This document shows positions 30,779-40,071 of a stretch of 64,000 nucleotides of DNA, piece after piece. Origin of the DNA: Meira nashicola (taxonomy: Eukaryota; Basidiomycota; Exobasidiomycetes; Exobasidiales; Brachybasidiaceae); contig BCJU01000003.1 in NCBI GenBank assembly GCA_001600355.1, positions 1,864,519 through 1,928,518 on the forward strand, read 5' to 3'. A program made the translations under genes and the position numbers. Position 1 is the stretch's first letter. Every line of letters starts with the position of its first letter. The notes under the pieces were generated by a model. The model made no database searches. It was not told the DNA's origin and worked only from the letters and a program-made list of their open reading frames with translations.

Positions 30779-33169
30779 ATGAACGTCGAGCTCGCTCAAG
30801 GCAGTGTCCGTTCACGTAAAGGAAGAGCGGCCGCCCCTGCCGGAGCAAACGGAGAATTGGCTGACTCGAACGGAAGGCAAGGACAACAAGCTGAAAGTCA
30901 AGAAACACAAAAGTCACAACAAGATCAACCGATATACAAAAGCGCTTACAATGCAAAACAAGCATCTCCAGCAAAAGGCTTATCATTTCAAAGAGATGGC
31001 CTTTTACTTCTACTCTTGACAGCTGGTGCTCTTGTGACAAGATTTTACAAGATTTGGCATCCCGATCAAGTTGTGTTTGACGAAGTACATTTCGGCAAAT
31101 TTGCCGCATTTTACATCAGAAGAGAATACTTTTTTGATGTTCATCCTCCGTTTGCTAAATTGCTCTTGGCCTTCGCAGGTTGGCTAGCCGGTTTCAAAGG
31201 TGATTTCGAATTCGAAAATATTGGAGACAAATATGTTGCAGCAGGTGTTCCATATATCAAAATGAGAGCTTTACCTGCTATACTAGGTGCCACTCAAGTT
31301 CCGCTAGTCTATGCGATCATGCGACAAACCGGACATGCTCCAACGATTGCTGCCTTTTCCGCTTTACTACTCTTATTCGACAACGCACACATTACGCAAG
31401 ATCGCCTAATCCTTTTGGATGCTGCTTTGGTCTTCTTTGTCACGTTTAGCTTATTCAGCTACATTATGTTTTACAAGCAAAGGTATAACGAGTTCTCATT
31501 CAAGTGGTGGGCATGGATGTTTGTGACTGGATTCAGTTTGGCAACTACGATGAGCTGCAAGATGGTTGGACTGTTGACAATCATGACTGTCGGTACAGCA
31601 GTCGTATTTGATTTCTGGAATATTATGGATATCAAACGAGGGATCTCTATGCAACATATAGGTAGACACTTTCTTGCACGTACGATTGGTCTGATTATAC
31701 TTCCCGCTTGTGTTTATATGTTTTGGTTCTGGGTTCATTTCGCAATCCTTATCAAGAGTGGACCAGGTGACGCTTTCATGACGTCTGAATTCCAACAAAC
31801 CTTACAAGGTAATCCAATGCTAGCAGAAGCAAGAGAGATTCATTGGTTCGACAAAATTGTAATGAAGCACAAGGGAACTAGTGCTTTTCTTCATTCTCAC
31901 AATGAAAAATATCCACTAAAGTATGATGATGGACGTATATCAAGTCAAGGTCAACAGGTTACAGGGTACCCGTACAATGATACAAACAATATTTGGCAAA
32001 TCGTGCCTGCTAATGAACATAATTTCGATGGTGCAAATTTTGATATGACTGATGAAACGCATCGCCCTATTCGACACAAGAATATTATGCGACTTTTACA
32101 TGTCAACACACAAACTTATTTGATGGCACATGACGTTGCTTCACCTTTGATGCCAACGAACGAAGAAGTAACTACATGGGCAGCCAATGATTCTACACGC
32201 TATCAAGATACTTTATTCGAGTTCCAATTAGACGGACAAGGTGAAGGAGCTAAATGGAAGAGTAAGAGTGGTTGGTTCCGTTTGATTCACGTGCCAACAA
32301 GAGTTTCAGTCTGGACGCATACTGACACTCCTCTTCCTGAATGGGGCTTCAATCAACAAGAGGTGAACGGAAACAAGAATGCTTTAGACAAAACTGCAAT
32401 CTGGTTCGTTGATGAATTGTATCCCGATGATACTCAAGATGATTATGCAGAACGTATTAAGCCAATCCCTCCACGTCCCATCAGCAAGATGCCTTTTATT
32501 AAAAAGTTTGTAGAATTGCAATTGCAGATGTTGCAACAAAATGCACATTTGACACAATCACATCCCTATGCATCTTCACCGATCAATTGGCCATTTGTAT
32601 TGACAGGAATTTCGTTTTGGACGGATAACGACACGCAAAAGCAAATTTATCTTGTCGGTAATGTTGCTTCTTGGTGGGTTGCAGTTTTGAGTATAAGCGT
32701 CGTAACTGGAATCATGCTTGCCGATACATTGGCACGTAGAAGAGGACAATATCCTATCGAACCCTTGGTACGAAATAGATTATTTAATGCGACAGGATTC
32801 TTTTTGATCGCATGGGCATGGCATTATCTACCTTTCTTTTTGATGAACCGTCAATTATTCTTGCATCATTATTTGCCCGCTCATGTGATCGGATGTTTGG
32901 TTGCAGGAAGCGTTTTGAATTTTGTAGGAAGTGAAACGATTGATGCACCTGCAAGTAATCCTGGTGCTTTGTTATACACTCGTGGTTTTGCTGTTCCACG
33001 TCAAAATATCGTTCCACGTGGTGTCAAAGCAGCAGCTGGTTTGGTCATTGGAGTTGTCGTTATTGTTTTCTGGCATTTGGCTCCTCTCACATACGGTGAT
33101 CGTTCTTTGACACAAGATGAAGTGGAAGCAAGGAAATGGCTTCAATGGAGTCTTCATTTCGCAAAGTGA
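30779..33169 (+). CDS. PMT4: Protein O-mannosyltransferase Pmt4
   Basis: Pmt4 adds mannose from dolichol-phosphate-mannose to Ser/Thr of membrane proteins in the ER. The 796-residue product has the PMT N-terminal catalytic motif VVFDEVHFGKFAAFY and FDVHPPFAKL at about 98-127, multiple membrane helices, MIR domains in the centre (TSAFLHSHNEKYP, GQQVTGYPYNDTNNIW, THRPIRHKNIMRLLHV, TYLMAHDVASPLMPTNEE), and a C-terminal membrane bundle ending LTYGDRSLTQDEVEARKW. The MIR words, SGPGDAFMTSEFQQTL and the YGD end match Pmt4 more closely than Pmt1 or Pmt2. The ATG at 30779 directly follows a GTG, so a start at 30776 is not preferred. Confidence 0.93.
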   Translation: MNVELAQGSVRSRKGRAAAPAGANGELADSNGRQGQQAESQETQKSQQDQPIYKSAYNAKQASPAKGLSFQRDGLLLLLLTAGALVTRFYKIWHPDQVVFDEVHFGKFAAFYIRREYFFDVHPPFAKLLLAFAGWLAGFKGDFEFENIGDKYVAAGVPYIKMRALPAILGATQVPLVYAIMRQTGHAPTIAAFSALLLLFDNAHITQDRLILLDAALVFFVTFSLFSYIMFYKQRYNEFSFKWWAWMFVTGFSLATTMSCKMVGLLTIMTVGTAVVFDFWNIMDIKRGISMQHIGRHFLARTIGLIILPACVYMFWFWVHFAILIKSGPGDAFMTSEFQQTLQGNPMLAEAREIHWFDKIVMKHKGTSAFLHSHNEKYPLKYDDGRISSQGQQVTGYPYNDTNNIWQIVPANEHNFDGANFDMTDETHRPIRHKNIMRLLHVNTQTYLMAHDVASPLMPTNEEVTTWAANDSTRYQDTLFEFQLDGQGEGAKWKSKSGWFRLIHVPTRVSVWTHTDTPLPEWGFNQQEVNGNKNALDKTAIWFVDELYPDDTQDDYAERIKPIPPRPISKMPFIKKFVELQLQMLQQNAHLTQSHPYASSPINWPFVLTGISFWTDNDTQKQIYLVGNVASWWVAVLSISVVTGIMLADTLARRRGQYPIEPLVRNRLFNATGFFLIAWAWHYLPFFLMNRQLFLHHYLPAHVIGCLVAGSVLNFVGSETIDAPASNPGALLYTRGFAVPRQNIVPRGVKAAAGLVIGVVVIVFWHLAPLTYGDRSLTQDEVEARKWLQWSLHFAK

Positions 33170-34277
33170 TATGTTTTTTAGTTGCATTTCTATTTTCCTT
33201 TTATTGTTACTCTAAAACAACAACAACATGTATACAAAACGCCTAATCATTTATCAGGACCTCCGCTGGTGCTTCGAAATATCCTTTCGCACCTTTTATC
33301 AATCTCAAATCTTCACGTCACTGTACTACATGATTTGCAATAGGATTGAAATTTTAAACGTCTGATTATATGTTGGTGTGTGAAACGAGCAAATATTGAA
33401 CAAAAGAGATCCATTCGTGACAACGTGTGATAAGAGAGGAGAAAAGAGAGATGCGTATAATCAGAAAAGTTTACTAAGGTACGCAAATTGTATGATAGAG
33501 ATGAGATAAAGAAAGGGAGGAGAAGGTTGTGTTGCGATAGATGCATTGGTAGAAGAGAAAAAAGATTCGTACGACGATGAAAGAGGTTAATTGAAGAGTG
33601 TTCTAAGGAGTTAGCGAACATGTGAGAGAGAAAAAAAAGGAATAATAGATGCAAAGATAGAGGCAAGAGAAACTAAGATGAAGTAGGGGGATATGACAAT
33701 CATCGACTTGATCACGATTTGGGCAATACGAGCGGTGTTGAACGGTTGTCAAGATAGGAAGGGATGTTGAAAGTATAGGACGTAGACAAGCCTCTTCCTA
33801 TTCATGATCGCGCGCTGTACTGTAAGTCCCAAACCTTGACCGAGCCTCTACGATATTTCGATCCATTCATGTAACATTGATTGTCCATTGTTCGAGAATA
33901 TGGTGGATGGTGGGAATGATAGATGGTCCGTTAGGCATTGAGAAAAAAAGGTGAAAATCCTGCTAAACACTTTCGATTGCATGAGAGGCTTTGATTTCTC
34001 AGGACGAACATAGCCGGGAATGACTTGAAGATAGTGAATTGGTATCGATCAAAGCAAAAGTTTTGTGTATAGCATGAGAATAAAAGTACGCATGGAGAAA
34101 TCAACGGAAGGCAAGACGATGGAAAGTTGCACGAGTGTGACACTGTAATATGCTTTTCATTCAAAAGCCTTGTCTGATGATCGTTGAGGTATACTGTTGT
34201 TATAAAGAAGAGGAAGAATAGGCAAAAGGAAATGTCCGCTTGGTCTCAATAGAATGGGTGACGTCCAATCTGTGTGA
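33170..34277. other. Region between convergent PMT4 and DUF3405 genes
   Basis: This 1.1-kb stretch is purine-rich on the plus strand around 33400-33680 (many AGAGA and GAAAG words), which produces false minus-strand ORFs rich in Leu, Ser and Phe. No gene is supported. Confidence 0.6.
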
Positions 34278-36566
34278 TCAATTGATACGTTTGATTGGAT
34301 GTAGCAACACCGGCGCTCTACAGACATCGGGCCTCTCCTTCCATCCCACGTACATCTCTTTTGCATGTGCACCATCATAATAGAATGCTGCATCTCTCAT
34401 CACCTTTTCGTTTACCTTCTTGTAGAAATCTGGTCGATTAATTCTTGAATGTAACACTTCTGCGTCCCAATAATGTCTAAAGTAGACAGGGTGTGGCGCA
34501 TAAACACCTTTGAATGGTAATGGTAGATTATGTGTGAAACCTGCTTCAGGATAGAAACTGTGATCATGTGATGCTGGTAACTGAGAATGTAGAACCAAAG
34601 TTGTAGGCCAAGCTTCACAATGCAGAGACTTCTTTGCTTCTGCATTCACCACATTCATTGCGTCTAACAAGGACCTTGACATGCGCATATTTGTTCCGAT
34701 CGACGCTCTCCTGTGGGTTGCTTGCCCTTGTGGGTAATTCTGAACGTCATACTCCCAATACCATCCGGATCCGCGCGGGTCAAAGATGGGTCCAAGTGTG
34801 ATCAAATCAGCTTCTTCTCCTCTTCCTTCTATCAAAGTTGCATTGTTTGACCAATTCTCTTCCGATACAGTAACATTTCTGACATACCAAGTGTCGTACT
34901 TATCCAGTCCTACGACTTGTGGCTCTTCTCTGGCGTAGTCCTCTATACCCTCAAAAAATTCACGGTAATTGCCGATATAGCGAACGTCCATCTCCCAATT
35001 GTAGATGAAATCGTATTCTTGATGGTCCAAATAGAATTTTTGCAAGGGCATAAGACACGATCGATACGAACTTTGTGCGATCATATGGTTGAGGAATTTA
35101 CCCGGTAAACCAGGATATAAGGCACACATTTCATCTTCTGTCCATAGTTCCACCAAGCCCCAGAATTCGCGTGGGACACTTGATCGTAACACATTCAAAC
35201 GATCCCACTCCGAAGTAAAGACGGAGAGATGGCGTCCATGCACTTCGACCAAGATACGAATGTCATAAGGCGTGTATGGGTTATTGAGAGACAATTCGGA
35301 TATAAGTGCCCGCAAATTCAAGATATCATCTTCTCTCCATACATAACCTTCGTATGATCGCATGACTAAAGCTGTCCTCTTCGTTTCTGGATTGGTCTTA
35401 TAACGTGGAGCTGTGTCTTCTTTGCCTTGTTTTTGCAATTCTTCAGCGACAGGTTGAGTAATTGGATCGAAAGGGTCTACTCCTCCCGCTCTTCCACGTT
35501 CGTGCTCTCGTTGTTCGAAGCAAGCGTCCATCAAACCACGCCAATCAGGGTAACTACCGGGACCTAAATCTTCCGATCGGAAATTTGCTCGCCACATACG
35601 ATCTCTCAAATATCTCTCCCATTCCTCTTCGGGCCACTGTGCTGGCTTTTTCGGTCCATACAATGAATCTTCTACTGGAATCGTGGACTTATTGGGTTTA
35701 TCAACCTTGGATTGAGTGGTTCCAGCTGCTTTCCTTGCTGCTTCAGCCTCGGCGACATCGTGATAAACAGGCTTAGGATTCTCTGGATCATCATCGTAAA
35801 GAGCCTCCTTGTCTTTTCGTATTTGTTCCATTTCCATATCAACATCAGCGCGATAGGTGATACCGAGTGCCTCATCTGAATACATTCCATACCGTCCTCG
35901 ATATGTTGTGCACTTTGACGGATCCATTCCTACTAGCTTATAATCTCCCACCAATGGGATAGGATGCGAAGATGGCGTTTCATAAACTTGTTCAGGTGCA
36001 ACAGGAATGAGCTTGTTATGCGGTCCAGGACATCTGTTAAACTTGAGATTGGCGCTGCCTGAAGGTGTTTTGGGGAAGCCTTTTGTTGTGGTATCGCTCA
36101 AGTCGATTGTAGGCGAAGATTTAGAAACGATTGGATAAGGATCAACACGATAATACGTCATCTCTCTCCATTCTGTCCACATTGCTCCAAACATCCCAAA
36201 AGCGGCTAATGTGCCAAACATTGTGACGAACAAGATCGTCTTCCATCTCCGCAGAAGGATGCCTAAAACACGTTGCATTGTGATTGGTATGGTAAAGGTA
36301 TAATATCCTCCGTGATTGCCTAAGTTTAATGCGAACGTGCCTGGCTGACCTGTAACAGAAGACAAGCTCGGCAACTTACCACTACCTCCGTGTATTAGGG
36401 GCGGTGAAGGTGCGCGTGAAGGCGGTCTGGATGATGAAGGAGTGTGGGGCAATTGATGAAATCGATATGGTGGTGGCGGATGATGTTGACCAGCGCTGGA
36501 CCCGGAAGAGCCCGGTGACATAGACGATGGCGACAAATAACTTCCACTTCCCTTCTCTGACGTCAT
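34278..36566 (-). CDS. DUF3405 type II membrane protein (predicted glycosyltransferase-like)
   Basis: The 762-residue product has a Ser/Pro-rich cytosolic start, one membrane span at about 108-128 (WKTILFVTMFGTLAAFGMF), a variable stem and a DUF3405 domain at about 395-745 (RTALVMRSYEGYVWREDD, LVEVHGRHL, GLVELWTEDEM, YNWEMDVRYIGNY, HYWDAEVLH). DUF3405 proteins are fungal, Golgi-like type II proteins, and the EMD motif recalls a metal-binding DxD loop, so a glycosyltransferase role is plausible but unproven. No donor or acceptor can be named. ATG 36566 gives MTSEKGSGS. It is convergent with PMT4. Confidence 0.8.
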   Translation of the reverse strand: MTSEKGSGSYLSPSSMSPGSSGSSAGQHHPPPPYRFHQLPHTPSSSRPPSRAPSPPLIHGGSGKLPSLSSVTGQPGTFALNLGNHGGYYTFTIPITMQRVLGILLRRWKTILFVTMFGTLAAFGMFGAMWTEWREMTYYRVDPYPIVSKSSPTIDLSDTTTKGFPKTPSGSANLKFNRCPGPHNKLIPVAPEQVYETPSSHPIPLVGDYKLVGMDPSKCTTYRGRYGMYSDEALGITYRADVDMEMEQIRKDKEALYDDDPENPKPVYHDVAEAEAARKAAGTTQSKVDKPNKSTIPVEDSLYGPKKPAQWPEEEWERYLRDRMWRANFRSEDLGPGSYPDWRGLMDACFEQREHERGRAGGVDPFDPITQPVAEELQKQGKEDTAPRYKTNPETKRTALVMRSYEGYVWREDDILNLRALISELSLNNPYTPYDIRILVEVHGRHLSVFTSEWDRLNVLRSSVPREFWGLVELWTEDEMCALYPGLPGKFLNHMIAQSSYRSCLMPLQKFYLDHQEYDFIYNWEMDVRYIGNYREFFEGIEDYAREEPQVVGLDKYDTWYVRNVTVSEENWSNNATLIEGRGEEADLITLGPIFDPRGSGWYWEYDVQNYPQGQATHRRASIGTNMRMSRSLLDAMNVVNAEAKKSLHCEAWPTTLVLHSQLPASHDHSFYPEAGFTHNLPLPFKGVYAPHPVYFRHYWDAEVLHSRINRPDFYKKVNEKVMRDAAFYYDGAHAKEMYVGWKERPDVCRAPVLLHPIKRIN

Positions 36567-38616
36567 GACCTAGTTTGCGATGCTGCAATAGCAACTCTTG
36601 GCAGCGACAGCAGCAGCAGTTATGGCGGCTTTAAACGCACGACAGCTGAAGCGAATATTGATTTAGATCGATGCAAGGCTTTGATTGCTTTGTATATGCT
36701 GATCGATCTATTGTGACTGAAGCTGCCCAGAATCAACGACGGATGACAGTTAATAGTTTGCAGTATATATACTGTGCTCCAAAAGAAATTGATCCACAAA
36801 TCGAGACGAAAGAATTTGTCAGAATGAGTTGCAGGTAGGAGCAAAAGTAGCCTACAAATACACAAAACTTGTTCAACCAAATTCGCGTACGTATACAATC
36901 CGAGATTGATGTTACAAGAATGAGACGAGAATCGAACGTCCTCCTGTTCAAAACAAGGGTCGTAAAGGTGAATCTATTCGATTTGATTGCTGCTACCTTG
37001 AATTCATCCGAAAACAACAACAACCTCCTTTTTCGTTTGATCTCAATCCTTCCAATCGATCATGAAAAACCTAATAAGGATGAAAAGGAAAAGAAGTACC
37101 GCTTCCAAACAAAGGATGGTCGAAAATTATGTCTTGTGGTCAACCGATTCTGATCCGAACTTTCTTTCGTTTTGCTACAAGTGTCTGCGCGCGGGACTTT
37201 GTTGTGTATGTATCGCAAGGCGTGCGTAGGCTCAAAGTGGGTGGCATGCGTGCGGTGTTTTTAGGCAAGGCCCTGAATGAAAAACTGCACTACGCCTGCC
37301 TACGTGCCTTTTGGGCGCTGCGCAGATGAAATACGTATAAAACATACATATATGTACAGGTCAATTGGCTGTCAAGACACTTTTTTTATGGGAGCGCGAC
37401 ATGCATAGACTGTAAGTATAATATTGTATATTATTAAAGCGGCGGTAACAGTCTGTAGTCTATGTCTGTGTATCTTTGAATAGAAACAAAACATTAACAA
37501 AAATGAGTGCACTTTAAATGAGCGTTTCGCGTAAGATACATGATTCGGGTTTACGGAGAGGATCATGCATTGTAAGGTGGTTAATCGTAGGTGTGAGAAA
37601 GGTCTCAATATTTACTACTCCCTTCAGCCATCACCTCAGCCTTCTAAGCACATCATTGGATATTCGAAAAAGCTAATCTCACTTCTGAAAAACTATTTAG
37701 CCTGTTTTATCCTCCTTCCTTGGCTTAAATGATCAATGTCATCAGGATGATAACTTCCTCTCTATATACATTCAATTTTTACTCCTGATTGACGAAAACA
37801 AAACGCCGTAAAGTTCGGCCTTTATCAGACTTTGGCGTAAAATAAAAAGATGAAATTCTACTTTAGAATTAAATTTGACTTCTAAGGGTATGTATGTATG
37901 TACAGACAGGATTTATGCACAATTTGCGTTACACTACGTACGTACATATGTCTTGTCTTAATTTTTGTATCTGTCACTTGTCCAAATCTTCTTTTAAAGA
38001 AAAAAGGAAGCCCCTCTTCATTCTATTGTCCTCTGAGTACCGAGGGCGGCTGACTGCTAGCGTACAAATGTGTACTCGCCCGCCGGCTGAAAAAGGCTAA
38101 AGTGCTTTCTCTCAAAAAACACGTTTGTGCTAGTCTAATTATACAGACTATAAAAATGCAAACAAACTCTCTCCTTCAAATAATTGTCTGAAGGACACCG
38201 GGAAAGGCACAAAAACCGGAAAGGTAGATGATCTCCTTATAGATAGTGATGGTCATAAAATAAATTGAAAATAATGAATTGAGTTGAATTTGACAGTCAC
38301 TTTCTTCGTCAGTTTCTATCATTTCTGATGACAATATTTTGACAGATCTTAGCTTTAAGTGCAATTATTTTTGTCCTTCTATGACTGGAATGTACAATTG
38401 ATTGAATTAAACATCAATAGTTGTGTATGTGGACCGAAACTATACAGTGTTGAAGAGCTACGCATTAGAGCGTATGTGTATGTTGGAAAAGTTACATGAA
38501 TGAGAATGTGATAAAATAAAGTTGGTAGAACGGATGGGTGAAGTTGGAGATGACAAACCGATGACATGCAGGTCCTCATGAATATTTCCGTTTCATGGCA
38601 TAGCTTTTGAACTAGT
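36567..38616. other. Long intergenic region between DUF3405 and PCNA genes
   Basis: This 2.05-kb stretch holds the DUF3405 promoter and the PCNA 3' flank. A 77-codon plus-strand ORF begins at ATG 36919 and ends at 37153 (MRRESNVLLFKTRV start, charged end KYRFQTKDGRKL). I do not recognise it and cannot support it as a gene. I find no tRNA or repeat array here. Confidence 0.5.
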
Positions 38617-39694
38617 TTATTCATCGCCCTAGTAGAGTGAAGAGGAATATAATATCGTGGGTCAGTCTTCTTCTCTACAATACTAGTGGAATTTAATGCA
38701 ACTCACATCATCAAGCTTAGGTGCAAGGTAAAATCGAACGAATCCATCATCAAATGCAAATTCACACTAAGGAAAGAGAGAAAGTTAGCCTTTGATCCAC
38801 CTTGCATTGAATACCTGTTCAAACTCACCAAAAGAGGAACTTCACTGCTCATGTGCAAAGCCACTTCACGACTCAAAGGTGCAGCTTTCGAGAAATTGAG
38901 TAAATATTTCAAACTGAAAGTCAAAGCAACGCTCTGTTGCAATTCAATACGAACAGGAACGGTTTCATCATCCTTGTTGCTACTTGATGCGCCCTTGCGC
39001 TTCTTTTTCTTAGGTCCGTCATCGTCAGAATCTTCTTCGTCATCAACATTAGCAGCTGTTCCACTTCCTTGTTTCAATGTTAAATTTGCTTTACCAATAT
39101 CACCTTCTGCTGAGAAGCTAACGCCTTCCTTGGTGGCTGAAATCCTGACAGAATCTCCGACGTTGCTTAAATCACGAGTAATCCTTGCAAATTCTGATGA
39201 ACTTAACCGAACAACAGCATCGTATTGTGTATCAGGGATACCTAAATGCTCTGAATCGATGTCCATCAACTTCATATCAAATTCAGCAACACGGTCAGTT
39301 TCTATGAATGAAAAGGAAGAGAAAATGTCAGCGCATCTGCTTGAATTCATGATCATTGTATGCTTAATTACTCACTGCTATCCTCAAAGATCAATCCTAG
39401 ACTATCACCGTCATCATCCTTTTTGATCGTTAAAACGTCTTCATTAGCTGCAGTTTTGAGAATTTTTGTTAATGCTGCAACGCTCATTCCGATGCTCATA
39501 GGACGATCACATCTGTATGGATCAAAACCTTCTGCACGAAGTTCGATTGCGGAAAGTGCGACGTGAGAATTATCCATAGCTTGCATTCGAATTCCTTCTT
39601 CGCTACAATCGAAATTGACATCAGTCACTAATTCACGAACTGAATCCAAAACCTTTTTAAGCAAGGCAGCTTGACTTAGACGTGCTTCAAGCAT
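38617..39694 (-). CDS. POL30: PCNA, the DNA sliding clamp (four exons)
   Basis: PCNA is the trimeric clamp for replicative polymerases and repair. Exons are 39694-39376, 39301-38829, 38766-38707 and 38628-38617. Introns use GTGAGT donors (39375, 38828, 38706) and end ATAG, TTAG and CTAG. The 287-residue product starts MLEARLSQAALLKKVLD, keeps KLMDIDSEHLGIPD in the interdomain loop, Lys164 (SATKEGV, site of ubiquitin/SUMO in the family) and the YLAPKLDD end, then DGDE. Compared with the usual ~260 residues it has a charged insert at about 193-219. An alternative stop without the last intron would give DDVSCIKFH; the spliced DDGDE end resembles the family better. It has four ACGCGT boxes upstream. 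Confidence 0.92.
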
Positions 39695-40071
39695 TTTGAT
39701 TGATCTTTTGGGTGGCGAGTAAAAGGAAGAAAAGGTTGCTGTTATCAAAGGATGTAGGTAGTAGAGCTCTAAGAAAAAAGTCTTCTCAAGAGCTCACTTA
39801 GTACCCCAAATGCACAGAGCTGGTTATACATACCTTGCCTACGCGTCCCAATTTTGCGTACTATGTTAACTATACTTGCTTACGCGTTAATTGTGCCAAG
39901 GTGAAGGGATACGCGTTCGTAAAGAGTCGCACGCGTTATTTTCTAGGAATTTTAGAGTGTTGTTCTCCACCGACTCATGAATGGCCTATTTGATCGGCGC
40001 ACAAACACAGGATGCAAACAGGGTAGGTTTTTATACATAGATTAGTAATATACAGTGAATAATCATGACAA
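39695..40071. other. PCNA promoter and F-box gene 3' flank
   Basis: The 377 bp hold the MCB cluster and little else. PCNA and the F-box gene are in tandem on the minus strand. Confidence 0.6.
39841..39936. promoter_or_regulatory. Cluster of four MCB (ACGCGT) elements in the PCNA promoter
   Basis: ACGCGT occurs at 39841-39846, 39882-39887, 39911-39916 and 39931-39936, that is about 147-237 bp upstream of the PCNA ATG. MCB elements are bound by MBF (Mbp1-Swi6 family) to give G1/S transcription. The sites are seen; regulation is inferred. Confidence 0.85.

Noticed and set aside
30776..33169. Pmt1 or Pmt2 as identity of the mannosyltransferase
   Set aside because: The MIR region words and the C-terminal YGD end match Pmt4 more closely.
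33313..33666. 117-codon minus-strand ORF rich in Leu, Phe and Ser
   Set aside because: It arises from a purine-rich strand bias in a 3' flanking region; no domain or good start context is visible.
38701..38706. Unspliced PCNA C-terminus (reading through to CIKFH and stop)
   Set aside because: A GTGAGT donor and CTAG acceptor lead to DDGDE and stop, which resembles the normal PCNA tail; read-through remains possible but less likely.
38686..39426. 246-codon plus-strand ORF
   Set aside because: It lies exactly antisense to PCNA exons 2 and 3 and shows no domain; PCNA on the other strand explains the open frame.
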